Of a stretch of 64,000 nt of DNA, positions 42,227 to 50,790 are shown piece by piece. The notes under the pieces are model-generated. The model was not told the DNA's origin and made no database searches. It saw only the letters and a program-made list of their open reading frames with translations. Location: contig CAYUQT010000009.1 in NCBI GenBank assembly GCA_964446835.1, positions 124,001 to 188,000 of the forward strand. Direction: 5' to 3'. Both the position numbers and the translations under genes were made by a program. This stretch comes from CAYUQT01 sp964446835. Its GTDB lineage: Bacteria; Planctomycetota; Phycisphaerae; UBA1845; JAFGLZ01. The number at the start of each line of letters is the position of its first letter. The stretch's first letter is position 1.

Positions 42227-43660
42227 CTATTTCGCCGCTACCAGCCGCGTCACCTTCACGTTGTCGAACTCGCACCACGTTTCGAACGCCCACAGCCCGA
42301 TCCGGCCCTGCTTCGCCCCGGGGTGGTCCTCGGGGATCTCGCTTTCGACGATCTTCACGCCGTCGATCCAACCCTCGACGTGCCGGCCGAAGTACACGGC
42401 CGTCAGGTGAATCTTCTTCTCCTGAGGGATTGGCCACGCCTGGTAGTCGAGAATGCGTGTCTGTCGCAGCAGCACGCTGTGATCTCGCCAGACCAGCGGC
42501 GATTCGGAGTACTTGCAGCGGATCTGAAAGGCACTGTTCCCGAACGTCATCTCCGATACGTCGTAGTTGCCGAACGTGCCGAACTCCACGGCCACGAACG
42601 AGTGTTCGCCCTTCGTCTCCGGCATGTTCGGCACGGTCAGCCGGCCATAGGGGCCGAACTTGAGGTAGTTCACCTGTCCGAGGTCGGCCTTACCCTCGAA
42701 GGCCCGATCGTTGAAGTTGTAGACGTCCAGGTCGATCTGGTAGTCGGTCCACTCGGGGTCGCCGGCCACCGCGATGATGTGCAGCCAGTAATGCCCGCCG
42801 CGGAGCCGCAGCCGGCCGTTGAACACGCCGATCTCAATAGGCAGACCGTTTCGCAGCCCCCGCAGAACCCCCGTGTTCGGGTCACGCTCCATTCGCGTGG
42901 GCGGGTTCTCCTTTCCGGTGGGCAGCTTGTTCCGCAGAACGCTCTTGGGGCCCACCCATGTCTCATCGTTCCAGACGTTGAACGGGTGATCCTTGACCGG
43001 GATGCCCCAGAACCCGCGTTCACCTTCCAGGAAGGTCCAGCCGGCCAGAGAGCCGTCGTTGAAATCATCCGAGAACAGCACCTCGGCCGTCTTGTGGCCG
43101 ATCTTCAGTGGTTTGGGTCGATGGACCTCGTCCATAATCAGCTTCTCGAAGGCCGGCAGCGTGAGGTATGGCCGCATCTCCGGCGGAAAGCCGAAGATCG
43201 ATCCGATCGTCCCGTCTTTGGCGATGCAGTAGAAGAACCGTGCGAAGTAGTGGGACTTTTCGCCCGCCTGAGGGGCCGCGCCGGTGTAGGGGTGTACGAC
43301 ATCGAGGGGCAGTATCACCTCCTCGCCGACGTCGGGCAGTCGTGCTCCCGGCTTGTATTCCAACGACTGGTAGAACTCCAGCCGGACGGCCGGAAGCTCA
43401 GACGCGAATGCCCCCTTGTAGACGCACATGGGCTGAATGATGACGTCCTCGTCGCCGAGCTTGCCGTCCCGCCGGCGGAGGATCTTGAGGATCCTGGCCC
43501 GGGTCACGATGCGCGATCGCGATATCTCGTCGCGGAACTCCGCGATCGTCGGGTGGCTGTCGAGTACCGTCGGCTTCATGGCAACCTGCTGCCCCGTCGC
43601 GGCCGCAGCCCACACGAACGTCATGAACACTGTCGTCAAGCAAAGGCGTGCGATCGTCAC
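42227..43660 (-). CDS. Secreted protein with concanavalin-like (LamG/DUF1080-type) C-terminal domain
   Basis: This is a 477-residue protein starting at GTG 43660 with GGAGGAG 6 nt upstream, followed by a signal peptide (LCLTTVFMTFVWAAAATGQ). The first 190 residues are not recognised. From about 195, VLFSDDFNDGSLAGWTFLEGERGFW starts a concanavalin A-like lectin/glucanase domain of the DUF1080/LamG type, with YNFNDRAFEGKADL, HVEGWIDGVKIVES and a final GLWAFETWCEFDNVKV. Such domains bind or cleave glycans. The start context, including the ribosome binding site, is part of a 118-bp repeat copied from the cytochrome gene 1 kb upstream. Ancestrally the two genes probably overlapped as GTGA. Confidence 0.75.
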   Translation of the reverse strand: MTIARLCLTTVFMTFVWAAAATGQQVAMKPTVLDSHPTIAEFRDEISRSRIVTRARILKILRRRDGKLGDEDVIIQPMCVYKGAFASELPAVRLEFYQSLEYKPGARLPDVGEEVILPLDVVHPYTGAAPQAGEKSHYFARFFYCIAKDGTIGSIFGFPPEMRPYLTLPAFEKLIMDEVHRPKPLKIGHKTAEVLFSDDFNDGSLAGWTFLEGERGFWGIPVKDHPFNVWNDETWVGPKSVLRNKLPTGKENPPTRMERDPNTGVLRGLRNGLPIEIGVFNGRLRLRGGHYWLHIIAVAGDPEWTDYQIDLDVYNFNDRAFEGKADLGQVNYLKFGPYGRLTVPNMPETKGEHSFVAVEFGTFGNYDVSEMTFGNSAFQIRCKYSESPLVWRDHSVLLRQTRILDYQAWPIPQEKKIHLTAVYFGRHVEGWIDGVKIVESEIPEDHPGAKQGRIGLWAFETWCEFDNVKVTRLVAAK

Positions 43661-43771
43661 GGACTCTCCTCCGCACAAGGGGCCAACATGTAGCTCACCA
43701 GATCATCTCGCTGCCGGGCATCCAGATGGCTCGTCTTCCCGTGGCGGTCCTGCCGATTGTGCGTCGTCAGG
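43654..43771. repeat. 118-bp direct repeat, copy A
   Basis: Identical to 44665-44782 except for one base (A at 43697 against G at 44708), offset exactly 1011 bp. On the minus strand it contains the last codons of the dihaem cytochrome gene plus the Shine-Dalgarno and GTG of the next gene. The 7-mer GCCGTCG lies at 43773-43779, just outside this copy, and also spans the left edge of copy B (44661-44667). Confidence 0.97.
43657..43771 (-). pseudogene. Orphan C-terminal fragment of the dihaem cytochrome gene
   Basis: Within repeat copy A the cytochrome reading frame is intact for its last 37 codons to the TGA, with one change (Val for Ala), but it has no start or upstream coding part. It is a duplication remnant, kept perhaps only because it supplies the translation start of the 42227-43660 gene. 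Confidence 0.85.
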
Positions 43772-43812
43772 TGCCGTCGGAGTTGTCGGAGCCGATCATA
43801 CACCCGCTCTCG

Positions 43813-44226
43813 TCATGTTCCGTTCGGGTTTCCGCCTCGAATAGTCCCCTCTGCCCAGGCCAATGCCGCACGTACGAGTTGCATGGTGCCTGCGCGATCC
43901 AGTGGCATCTCGCCGGATGCCTCCGGGGGCAGATAGTCATATCGCATCTCGGCGGCAAAGGGCGTCAGGGCGATCCCTCCTTCCAGTTCGGCAGGATAGG
44001 CGATGGAGTGCACCTTCAGCAGGTCGGTCAGCTCTCCCAAGTCGTGCGTGCGCCGATACGCGATGCCCTTGGACGAAAGAACGGCCTTAATGGATTTCTC
44101 AACCGCCTGCTGTGCCAGAAAGCCGATCTGTTCATCGGATACCGTTCGGTTCTCGACGACCAGCAGGGCCAATCGTTCGTCATCCAGGGCTTTCTTGAGC
44201 AGCACGCGCGGTGGGTCAGGCGGCAT
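43813..44226 (-). CDS. HEPN-domain protein, partner of MNT nucleotidyltransferase
   Basis: This is a 137-residue protein with GGGGAGG upstream of the ATG. It is all helical, with the HEPN layout: LLKKALDDERLALLV helix, FLAQQAVEKSIKAVLSSKGI (residues about 36-55), then YRRTHDLGELTDLL (Arg58-His61 of the conserved RTHDL patch), and a C-terminal helix with ALAWAEG. HEPN proteins paired with minimal nucleotidyltransferases act as RNase toxins or, in other families, as substrate-binding subunits. The start overlaps the MNT gene by 11 bp. The pair is flanked by the 118-bp direct repeat, suggesting recent acquisition. Confidence 0.85.
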   Translation of the reverse strand: MPPDPPRVLLKKALDDERLALLVVENRTVSDEQIGFLAQQAVEKSIKAVLSSKGIAYRRTHDLGELTDLLKVHSIAYPAELEGGIALTPFAAEMRYDYLPPEASGEMPLDRAGTMQLVRAALAWAEGTIRGGNPNGT

Positions 44227-44536
44227 GCGTAAATGACCTCCCCTCTTTCGCGGCGTGGGAAACCACGTTATTGGGTGTGTCCTTCCAGCTCTCGAATACG
44301 TCGCGACTCACGACCAGCACGTCGGCAGGAATGTGCAGGGGCCTCAGCACCTGCCGCAGACGTACCATCTCCTCGCGACGACTCGTCAATGTCGGCTCGA
44401 CGACCAGGAAGTCCAGATCGCTGTCTTCGTGGGCCTCCCCTCGTGCATAGGAGCCGAAGAGAATGATCTCCGACCCAACAGGGGTCGCGGCCAGCAACCT
44501 CCGCACGGCTTCGTCGATCGTCTGTGGGTCAATCAT
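44216..44536 (-). CDS. Minimal nucleotidyltransferase (MNT) antitoxin-like protein
   Basis: This is a 106-residue protein. I chose the ATG at 44536 (MIDPQTIDEA) because AAGGGGAC lies 6-7 nt upstream; an earlier in-frame codon at 44575 is unlikely. The nucleotidyltransferase signature FGSYARGEAHEDSDLDFLVV (residues about 27-46) has GS and the DxD metal pair in SDLDF. In characterised MntA-HepT pairs, the MNT enzyme adds AMP to the HEPN toxin and silences it. Here the gene precedes and overlaps the HEPN gene, the typical order. The target of AMPylation is inferred. Confidence 0.85.
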   Translation of the reverse strand: MIDPQTIDEAVRRLLAATPVGSEIILFGSYARGEAHEDSDLDFLVVEPTLTSRREEMVRLRQVLRPLHIPADVLVVSRDVFESWKDTPNNVVSHAAKEGRSFTHAA

Positions 44537-44664
44537 GACATGTCCCCTTTGGGCTCCATTGTGCCATAGACCCATTCCTGTGAACAGGGATGTCCCACGA
44601 GACCATTGCGCGATTCGGGGTTCCGCCGAGACAGGGGGCTAGCGCTTCCCGTGTGGGCACGCCG

Positions 44665-44782
44665 TCGTCACGGACTCTCCTCCGCACAAGGGGCCAACAT
44701 GTAGCTCGCCAGATCATCTCGCTGCCGGGCATCCAGATGGCTCGTCTTCCCGTGGCGGTCCTGCCGATTGTGCGTCGTCAGG
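44665..44782. repeat. 118-bp direct repeat, copy B
   Basis: Original copy at the 3' end of the cytochrome gene (117/118 identical to copy A at 43654-43771). The 893 bp between the two copies contain exactly the HEPN/MNT module and short flanks. Confidence 0.97.
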
Positions 44783-46602
44783 ACGTCCAGAAGCGTCTTG
44801 GCCCGCCCGTCGTGCAGATACGGGGCGGTGTCCCATAGATTCAGCAGCGAAGGCGTATCGACCTCCTTGCCGGTTCCCACGTCGAAAACAGAGCGGACTC
44901 CGAGCTGCCCCGACACGGTCATGGTTGGGCCGCCATGACAATGGGCGCATCCGGTTGCCGGGTCGAAGAAAAGCGTGCGCCCTCGCTCCGCAGCGGCTCG
45001 AATTTCAGGGCGCGGCCGAGGGCCGTCCATATGCGGATTGGGCCTCGCTCGCATCGCTCCCATATAGGAAAGCATCGCGGCCCACTCCGGCGACGTCCTC
45101 TGGCGACCCGGTTCCGACCGGTCCCAGTCACCCACGGACTGGCCGTTGCCTTGAGGCGTGCGGTCGTGATCGAGAAACCCCGATCCCTGCTGGAAGATCA
45201 GGACGAATCGCTCCAATGCCTCGACGACGTTGGGCGTGCCCCTGTGGAAGAATGGCGGCGAGGAGCCCGGCATGTTGACCAGGTCCATCGTATTGCCGAT
45301 CTTCGGCGGGGCACCCGGAACCGTCAGATCCCATACCAGTCCGTCGCTGACCACCCCGCCATCCAGGTGGCACGCCGCGCAGGACACCCACCGATTGGCC
45401 GTCATCCGTGTGTCGCGGGTATTATGAAACAGAATAGCCCCCTGGAGTCGCTGCGGGTCCCACGGCTCGGGGCACACGCGAACGGTCTTGACCAGCGTCG
45501 GGTTGCGGGGATCGACGAGCGAGAAATGAGAGAGGCTGCGGTCCCAGCGGTTGTTGAAGAACGCCGTCCGACCGTCTCGCGTGATGGCCACCCCCGTCGG
45601 GCCCGGCGGCAACGATCGCAGCGAGCGTTCGGCCACCACACCTCGCTCGTTGTACTGAATCACCTTGAAGTCGTTCGAGGCGAAGTAGACGTCGAGATAG
45701 CAGCCGGTCGAGCCGACGAACGCCACGGCCGAGGGCACGGCTACCGCTTGGCCGCTGAAGCTCGAATTGATCCTCGCGTCGTACAACTCGCGGTCCGCGG
45801 CCAGGTCGATTACTCGAATCGCCGCCTGAACCGTTGTCTTATGGCTCAGCGGCTGACCGTTCAGCCTCGTACCGCGCCGGACATTGGCATGCATACCGGC
45901 CACCACGGCCCGTGTGCCGTTCGGGTGAATCGCAATGCCGGCCAGGGCATTAAACACCCCGCCCTGGCCGTCGCGCACATTGTCGTCCTCTCGCAAGGCG
46001 ATCTCCCGGACCACGCCAAGACGCACCGCATCGATCTGCGTGACCCATCCCTGGCCGTCGATACCCAGATAGTGCGTGACGTACAGATCGCCCGCCGCGT
46101 CGCCCATCGCCATCGCCCAGGGCCGCGCCCGGACGGGTATGCGCGCGATCACCCTGCCCGCTGCCAGGTCCACGACGGCGATCAGGCCGGCATGGTACTT
46201 GCCGTCGACGTATCCGCCGGCATATTGCGAGAAGTACGCCCTCCGTCCGTCCGGTGAGATCAGGACACCGTAAGGCTGCCCTCCCAGGGCGATTTCCCGA
46301 ATCATCCTTCCTTGGGCAACATCCACGATGCCGAGCGTCTGAGACGATTGGTGAGTCACAACGACGTGACGGCCGTCGGGCGAGGCCGCCAGGGTGCGAG
46401 GGTCCTCGCCCACGGTAACGAGGCGAATGCTTCCGTCGGCCGCCCAGTTCCACAGGGCGATGCAGACTGCATCCTGCTGGACTGCACAGACCACCTTCTC
46501 ATCCGGTGTGAGAACGATCGACGAGGTCTGCGCGCCGCGGGCGCACTCGATCCCCAGGACCAACAGCACAACGATGGTTCGATACGTAGAAGCCATATCC
46601 AC
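44668..46602 (-). CDS. Secreted dihaem c-type cytochrome with YVTN-like beta-propeller
   Basis: This is a 644-residue exported protein (signal residues 1-23, ending CARGAQ). Residues about 25-380 are a beta-propeller of YVTN type with repeated SPDGRHVVVTHQS, SPDGRRAYFSQYAGG and NGTRAVVAG blades. The C-terminal part carries two haem c-binding motifs, CAACH (408-412) and CAHCH (552-556), with MPGSSPPFFHRG between them, as in di-haem cytochrome c peroxidase/MauG-like domains. It may be a periplasmic or surface electron-transfer oxidoreductase; the substrate is unknown. Its last codons form repeat copy B, and originally the next gene probably started inside its stop codon. Confidence 0.85.
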   Translation of the reverse strand: MDMASTYRTIVVLLVLGIECARGAQTSSIVLTPDEKVVCAVQQDAVCIALWNWAADGSIRLVTVGEDPRTLAASPDGRHVVVTHQSSQTLGIVDVAQGRMIREIALGGQPYGVLISPDGRRAYFSQYAGGYVDGKYHAGLIAVVDLAAGRVIARIPVRARPWAMAMGDAAGDLYVTHYLGIDGQGWVTQIDAVRLGVVREIALREDDNVRDGQGGVFNALAGIAIHPNGTRAVVAGMHANVRRGTRLNGQPLSHKTTVQAAIRVIDLAADRELYDARINSSFSGQAVAVPSAVAFVGSTGCYLDVYFASNDFKVIQYNERGVVAERSLRSLPPGPTGVAITRDGRTAFFNNRWDRSLSHFSLVDPRNPTLVKTVRVCPEPWDPQRLQGAILFHNTRDTRMTANRWVSCAACHLDGGVVSDGLVWDLTVPGAPPKIGNTMDLVNMPGSSPPFFHRGTPNVVEALERFVLIFQQGSGFLDHDRTPQGNGQSVGDWDRSEPGRQRTSPEWAAMLSYMGAMRARPNPHMDGPRPRPEIRAAAERGRTLFFDPATGCAHCHGGPTMTVSGQLGVRSVFDVGTGKEVDTPSLLNLWDTAPYLHDGRAKTLLDVLTTHNRQDRHGKTSHLDARQRDDLASYMLAPCAEESP

Positions 46603-46912
46603 AGAGAAGACCCCTGCCGAAGTCAGGCAACCTATCGGATGCCCCTCGAAGCTTCAACCGTCCGCCGACGCGGTTGACCGTTTCGGATTGGGGGGATACC
46701 CCGGGCTGTCACGCGTCCTGGGGCGAACGTTCCGACGCGTCTCACCCTGACGGTCTTGATCGTGTCTTGCATCATGCAGCACTCTCGCGCTTCGCACTCG
46801 ATACATCGATACCATCATCACCTCAGGCGATGAATTCGGATGGTTGGAGGGCCCAGTGCTGGTCTGAGGCGGTATCTCGGGTAAGATAGTCGGTGATGAT
46901 GGAGGATCGGCG
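46603..46912. other. Divergent promoter region of cytochrome and UPF0175 genes
   Basis: These 310 bp separate two divergent genes and must hold both promoters. No clean promoter pair, operator palindrome or gene was identified. Confidence 0.4.
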
Positions 46913-47164
46913 ATGGTGCGTATGACGATCGAATTGCCTGAAGGTGCGTTTTCCGCTTTGCGAAAGGATCCCAATGAATTCGCCAACGAGATGCGCCTCG
47001 CCGCGGCAGTGAAGTGGTATGAGCTGGGTGTCGTATCGCAAGGGCGGGCCGCAGAGATAGCCGGGCTTCCACGCCATGCCTTTATCGGCGCTCTCTCCCG
47101 CTTTGGCGTCTCGGCATTTCAGTACACTGCAGAAGAAGTCCTGGAGGAGGCTCGGCGTGAGTAG
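46913..47164 (+). CDS. UPF0175-family antitoxin-like protein
   Basis: This is an 83-residue protein with GGAGG 7 nt before the ATG. It has the UPF0175 layout: TIELPEGAFSALRKDPNEFANEMRLAAAVKWYELGVVSQGRAAEIAGLPRHAFIGAL, that is, a strand, two helices and a helix-turn-helix-like segment with the typical SQGRAAEIAGL motif. It overlaps the next gene by 8 bp. In known pairs, UPF0175 proteins act as antitoxins of DUF3368 PIN-like toxins and probably bind their own promoter. Confidence 0.85.
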   Translation: MVRMTIELPEGAFSALRKDPNEFANEMRLAAAVKWYELGVVSQGRAAEIAGLPRHAFIGALSRFGVSAFQYTAEEVLEEARRE

Positions 47165-47648
47165 CATCTGGGTCGTCAACGCCTCGCCGGTCATTGTATT
47201 GGCCAAGGTCGGACAACTGCGACTCCTGGAGGTTCTTGGCGGCGGTCCGATCCTGCCGGATGCGGTAGCGGCCGAGATCATGTGCGGGCCGCCCGATGAT
47301 CCTGCCCGCAAGGCTCTGGACGCAGGTTGGGGGCAGCGGCGATCTCCGGCGAGAGTATCCGCTGCAGTGCTCGAATGGGGTTTGGGGGCGGGAGAGACCT
47401 CCGTGGTTGCTCTTGCCATGGAGACTCAGTCATCGGTTGCTGTACTTGATGACGCCGCAGCCCGTGCGGCCGCTCGTTCATTGGGTGTGCCGCTCATGGG
47501 TACGTTGAGCGTGCTGATTCACGCCAAGCGCCATCGCCTGCTTCCGTCTGCGGGTTCGGTCATTGCGGACCTTCGAGCCGGAGGCATGTATCTCAATGAT
47601 TCCGTGATTCGCGCCGCCTTGCAGGAAGTCGGAGAAACCTGGGCGTGA
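47157..47648 (+). CDS. DUF3368 (PIN-like) toxin
   Basis: This is a 163-residue protein from the GTG at 47157, which lies inside the antitoxin's end. It has the DUF3368 pattern: VVNASPVIVLAKVGQL at the start, then ILPDAVAAEI, ETSVVALAMETQSSVAVLDDAAARAAARSLGVPLMGTLSVL (the conserved acidic pair) and GMYLNDSVIRAAL at the end. It is a PIN-fold RNase-type protein by family; the first catalytic Asp is replaced by Asn (VVNAS), which is common in this family. With the UPF0175 gene it forms a compact module. Confidence 0.85.
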   Translation: MSSIWVVNASPVIVLAKVGQLRLLEVLGGGPILPDAVAAEIMCGPPDDPARKALDAGWGQRRSPARVSAAVLEWGLGAGETSVVALAMETQSSVAVLDDAAARAAARSLGVPLMGTLSVLIHAKRHRLLPSAGSVIADLRAGGMYLNDSVIRAALQEVGETWA

Positions 47649-47881
47649 TGATCTTGGTCGTGTCGGCATCCAGCCCGGGCAGAACACTCGAACGCGCTCC
47701 AGATTTCTCCCCATGCGCTGAGAGGTTCCTCCCACATCTTCCCCTCGCAATTCGATCGGCAGTATTGTCTTCAACCCAGGGCGTGCCGGCCGGTCGGCCT
47801 CGCCTGGCAGCCTGACCCTCTGTCGCATCCTGCATTTCGGTGCTACCATCTCACCTTCCACAATACGGGAGGTCTACTCTT

Positions 47882-50368
47882 ATGACTATGCTACTGCTGA
47901 TCCTGGCCGCGTCGAATCCGGGTCTTGTCCCGACCGTTACGCCGGACGAAACCTGCGAGGCCCGTCGATGGGTAGCCGCCGCCTTCGAGGGCGCTGCCCA
48001 GGCCGAGCCGCCCAAGTGGGGCCTGGCCATCCTGACTAACTTCGACGAACTGCTCAAGAACAGCCGCTGGGGCCGGCCGCTCACCATCGGCAAGACCGAA
48101 TACGCTCGCGGCATCTTCTGTCACGCGACCAGCAAGCTCGCCGTGCGGCTGCCCTCACCCGGCAAGTCCTTCTCGGCGGCCGTCGGCGTCGACAGCAACC
48201 CGCAGACCCACGGCGGACGCGGCAGTATCGTCTTCTCCGTGACAGTGGGTGACAAAGAGGCGTTCCGATCGGGCGTCCTGCGCGAGGGAATGCCGGCACA
48301 ACGCGTTGCCGTTGAGCTGGGCGGCGCTCAGGAATTCCTCCTCCAGGTCGGCGACGCCGGAGACGGCTTCGCGTGCGACCAGGCGGATTGGGTCGATGCC
48401 AAGATCACACTGGCCGATGGCCGCGTCCTGTGGCTGGGCGATCTGCCGATCATCGAGGGGCAGCCCGCAACGCCGTGGGCGGCCGAATGGCCCTTCTCGT
48501 TCACCTGCGGCGGGCAGCCGTCGGCCTCGCTGCTCAAAGAGTGGAAGCTGGACCGTCAGGTCAAGAAGCTCGACGACCGGCGGACGCAGCGGGTATTGAC
48601 CTGGACCGATCCGAAAACGGGTCTGGCCCTTCGCTGGGTGGCGATCGAATACCTAGACTATCCGACGGTCGAGTGGACCCTCTACTTCAAGAACAACGGT
48701 ACGGCCGATACACCCATCCTCGCCGACGTCCAGGCCCTGGACGCCCGCTTCCAGCGCAAGAAGGATGAGATCTACGGGCGATTCGGCACTCAGGGCGAAT
48801 TCGTCCTGAACCACCACGTCGGCAGCCCCTGTGCGGCCAATGACTTTCAGCCGCTCAGATCGGCCCTGCCCCACAAGGTTGCCAAACGCATCGCCACCTC
48901 GGGTGGACGCGGGTCGAACAGCGACTGGCCCTACTTCAACATCGAGTGGCCGGGTGAAGGCGTCATTGCCGTGGTGGGCTGGCCCGGTCAGTGGGCCGCT
49001 CAGTTCACCCGCGACGAAGGCTGCGGCCTTCGCGTGCGTGCGGGCCAGGAGCTGACCCATTTCGTCCTGCACCCGGGCGAGGAGGTCCGCTCTCCACTGA
49101 TCGTCCTGCAATTCTGGAAGGCCGATCGAATCCGGTCGCAGAATACGTTCCGCCGCTGGATGCTCGACCACAACGTGCCCAAGCCCGGCGGCAAGGCAAT
49201 TCAGCCGATGCTGTTTGGTTGCAGCTCGCACTTCACCAATGAGATGGTCGACGCCAACCAAGAGAATCAGATGCAGTTCATCAACCGCTACATCGAGGAA
49301 CGGCTGAAGATCGACTACTGGTGGATGGACGCCGGCTGGTACTTCTGCGAGGGCAACTGGGGCAAGACCGGAACCTGGGAGGTCGACACCAAGCGGTTCC
49401 CGAAGGGCTTGCGGGCGATCAGCGACTACGCCCATTCCAAGGACATCAAGACGATCGTCTGGTTCGAACCCGAGCGGGTGGCGGCCGGCACATGGCTCAC
49501 CGAGAAGCACCCGGAATGGATCCTCGGCGGCAAGAACGGCGGTCTGCTGAACCTGGGCAATCCCGATGCCTGGAAGTGGCTGACCGACCACGTCGACAAG
49601 CTGATCACCGATCAGGGTATCGATCTGTACCGCCAGGACTTCAACATGGACCCGCTGGACTATTGGCGCAAGAACGACGCCCCCGATCGCCAGGGCATCA
49701 CCGAGATCGCCCACATCACCGGCTACCTTGCCTACTGGGACGAACTCATCCGCAGGCACCCGGGTCTGCTGATCGACTCGTGCGCCAGCGGCGGGCGCCG
49801 GAATGATCTCGAGACGATGCGCCGTTCCGTGCCCCTCTGGCGCACCGACTGGCGGCTCGATCCGGTCGGCACCCAGTGCCACAGCTATGGGATTTCGTTC
49901 TGGCTCCCGCTCAGCGGGACGGGCACGGGCACCTATGCCGCCTACGACTTCCGCAGCAACATGGTGCCGCTGCTGAACTGTATCTGGGACGTGCGAATCA
50001 AGGATGCCGACTACGACCTGATGCGCCGCCTGTGCGACCAGTTCCGTCAGGTGGCCGATTGTTATCTCGGCGACTACTATCCGCTGACACCCTATAGCCT
50101 GGACAACAACTCGTGGCTGGGCTGGCAGTTCGATCGCCCGGACCTCGGCAGGGGCATGGTCCAGGTCTTCCGTCGCGGCGAGAGCATCTACAAGGCCGCC
50201 GACCTCAGGCTCTATGGCCTCGATCCGGACGCCCGCTACAAGGTCAGGAACGTCGACGCGCCGGAGGCCGAGATTCTCACGGGCCGCCAACTGATGGACG
50301 GTGGCGCCCCCATCGTGTTGAAGGATCGGCCGTGTGCGGTCTTGATTTCGTATGAAAAGGTCCAGTGA
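47882..50368 (+). CDS. Secreted NPCBM-GH36-like glycosidase, tandem copy 1
   Basis: This is an 828-residue protein. I chose the ATG at 47882 because GGGAGG lies 9 nt upstream and a short signal (MTMLLLILAASNPGL) follows. Residues about 65-180 match the NPCBM module (YARGIFCHATSKLAVRLP, then DAGDGFACDQADWVDAKITL). The GH36-type barrel includes WWMDAGWY, TIVWFEPERV, LYRQDFNMDP with putative nucleophile Asp586, and IDSCASGGRRNDLETMRRSVPLWRTD with likely acid/base Asp656. A C-terminal beta domain follows. GH36 enzymes are mainly alpha-galactosidases and alpha-N-acetylgalactosaminidases. It is the first of three paralogues; copies 2 and 3 lie downstream, separated from it by the DUF6883/DUF4926 module. 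Confidence 0.88.
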   Translation: MTMLLLILAASNPGLVPTVTPDETCEARRWVAAAFEGAAQAEPPKWGLAILTNFDELLKNSRWGRPLTIGKTEYARGIFCHATSKLAVRLPSPGKSFSAAVGVDSNPQTHGGRGSIVFSVTVGDKEAFRSGVLREGMPAQRVAVELGGAQEFLLQVGDAGDGFACDQADWVDAKITLADGRVLWLGDLPIIEGQPATPWAAEWPFSFTCGGQPSASLLKEWKLDRQVKKLDDRRTQRVLTWTDPKTGLALRWVAIEYLDYPTVEWTLYFKNNGTADTPILADVQALDARFQRKKDEIYGRFGTQGEFVLNHHVGSPCAANDFQPLRSALPHKVAKRIATSGGRGSNSDWPYFNIEWPGEGVIAVVGWPGQWAAQFTRDEGCGLRVRAGQELTHFVLHPGEEVRSPLIVLQFWKADRIRSQNTFRRWMLDHNVPKPGGKAIQPMLFGCSSHFTNEMVDANQENQMQFINRYIEERLKIDYWWMDAGWYFCEGNWGKTGTWEVDTKRFPKGLRAISDYAHSKDIKTIVWFEPERVAAGTWLTEKHPEWILGGKNGGLLNLGNPDAWKWLTDHVDKLITDQGIDLYRQDFNMDPLDYWRKNDAPDRQGITEIAHITGYLAYWDELIRRHPGLLIDSCASGGRRNDLETMRRSVPLWRTDWRLDPVGTQCHSYGISFWLPLSGTGTGTYAAYDFRSNMVPLLNCIWDVRIKDADYDLMRRLCDQFRQVADCYLGDYYPLTPYSLDNNSWLGWQFDRPDLGRGMVQVFRRGESIYKAADLRLYGLDPDARYKVRNVDAPEAEILTGRQLMDGGAPIVLKDRPCAVLISYEKVQ

Positions 50369-50441
50369 TCCCTTGGAGTAGGGCTGCCAAGGGCATGTTT
50401 GTGTATGGGTTTCATGTCTGGTCAGGACATCGGAGCTCTAC

Positions 50442-50774
50442 ATGAGGCTGCCAAACGGCAATCGCGCGGTCATCGATGCACGTAAGCTGACGGACTACTC
50501 CCTCAGCTTCGACCATGATGATGGCAGACACAAGGCGAAGCTTTTCGATGAACTCCTTGGTATCTCATCCCGGAACGCTGGCATCCTGGTTCAAGCCCTG
50601 AGAGAAGCGGCCGAATCGCGAGAGGCGGCGCCAGGCCGTCTCGATCGCTACGGCCAGCGGTACATAGTCGACTCTCCGCTTGCAGGGCCCGCCGGGCACG
50701 CAACGATTCGCTCGGTCTGGATCGTGCGAACGGGTGAGTCTGTACCTCGGTTGGTTACGTGCTATATACTCTAG
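50442..50774 (+). CDS. DUF6883 family protein
   Basis: This is a 110-residue protein with GGAG 7-8 nt before the ATG. It fits the DUF6883 pattern: MRLPNGNRAVIDARKLTDYSLSF at the start, then HKAKLFDELLGI, and a late RYIVDSPLAGPAGHATIRSVWIVRTGESVPRLVTCYIL. Members occur as stand-alone small genes and as C-terminal domains of polymorphic toxin-like proteins, often beside DUF4926, so a toxin-like or immunity-linked role is plausible. The DUF4926 gene follows after 16 bp. Confidence 0.8.
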   Translation: MRLPNGNRAVIDARKLTDYSLSFDHDDGRHKAKLFDELLGISSRNAGILVQALREAAESREAAPGRLDRYGQRYIVDSPLAGPAGHATIRSVWIVRTGESVPRLVTCYIL

Positions 50775-50790
50775 GTAGGGGAGACCCGTC

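Noticed and set aside
43654..44782. Insertion sequence or transposon explanation for the direct repeat
   Set aside because: No transposase, terminal inverted repeats or short target duplication are visible; the repeat itself is host gene sequence, so it is listed as a repeat, not as a mobile element.
48653..50290. Long antisense frames opposite the GH36-like genes (also 52225-53670 and 54317-55723)
   Set aside because: The same antisense pattern recurs in all three paralogues, as expected from conserved codon bias in the sense genes rather than from real coding.
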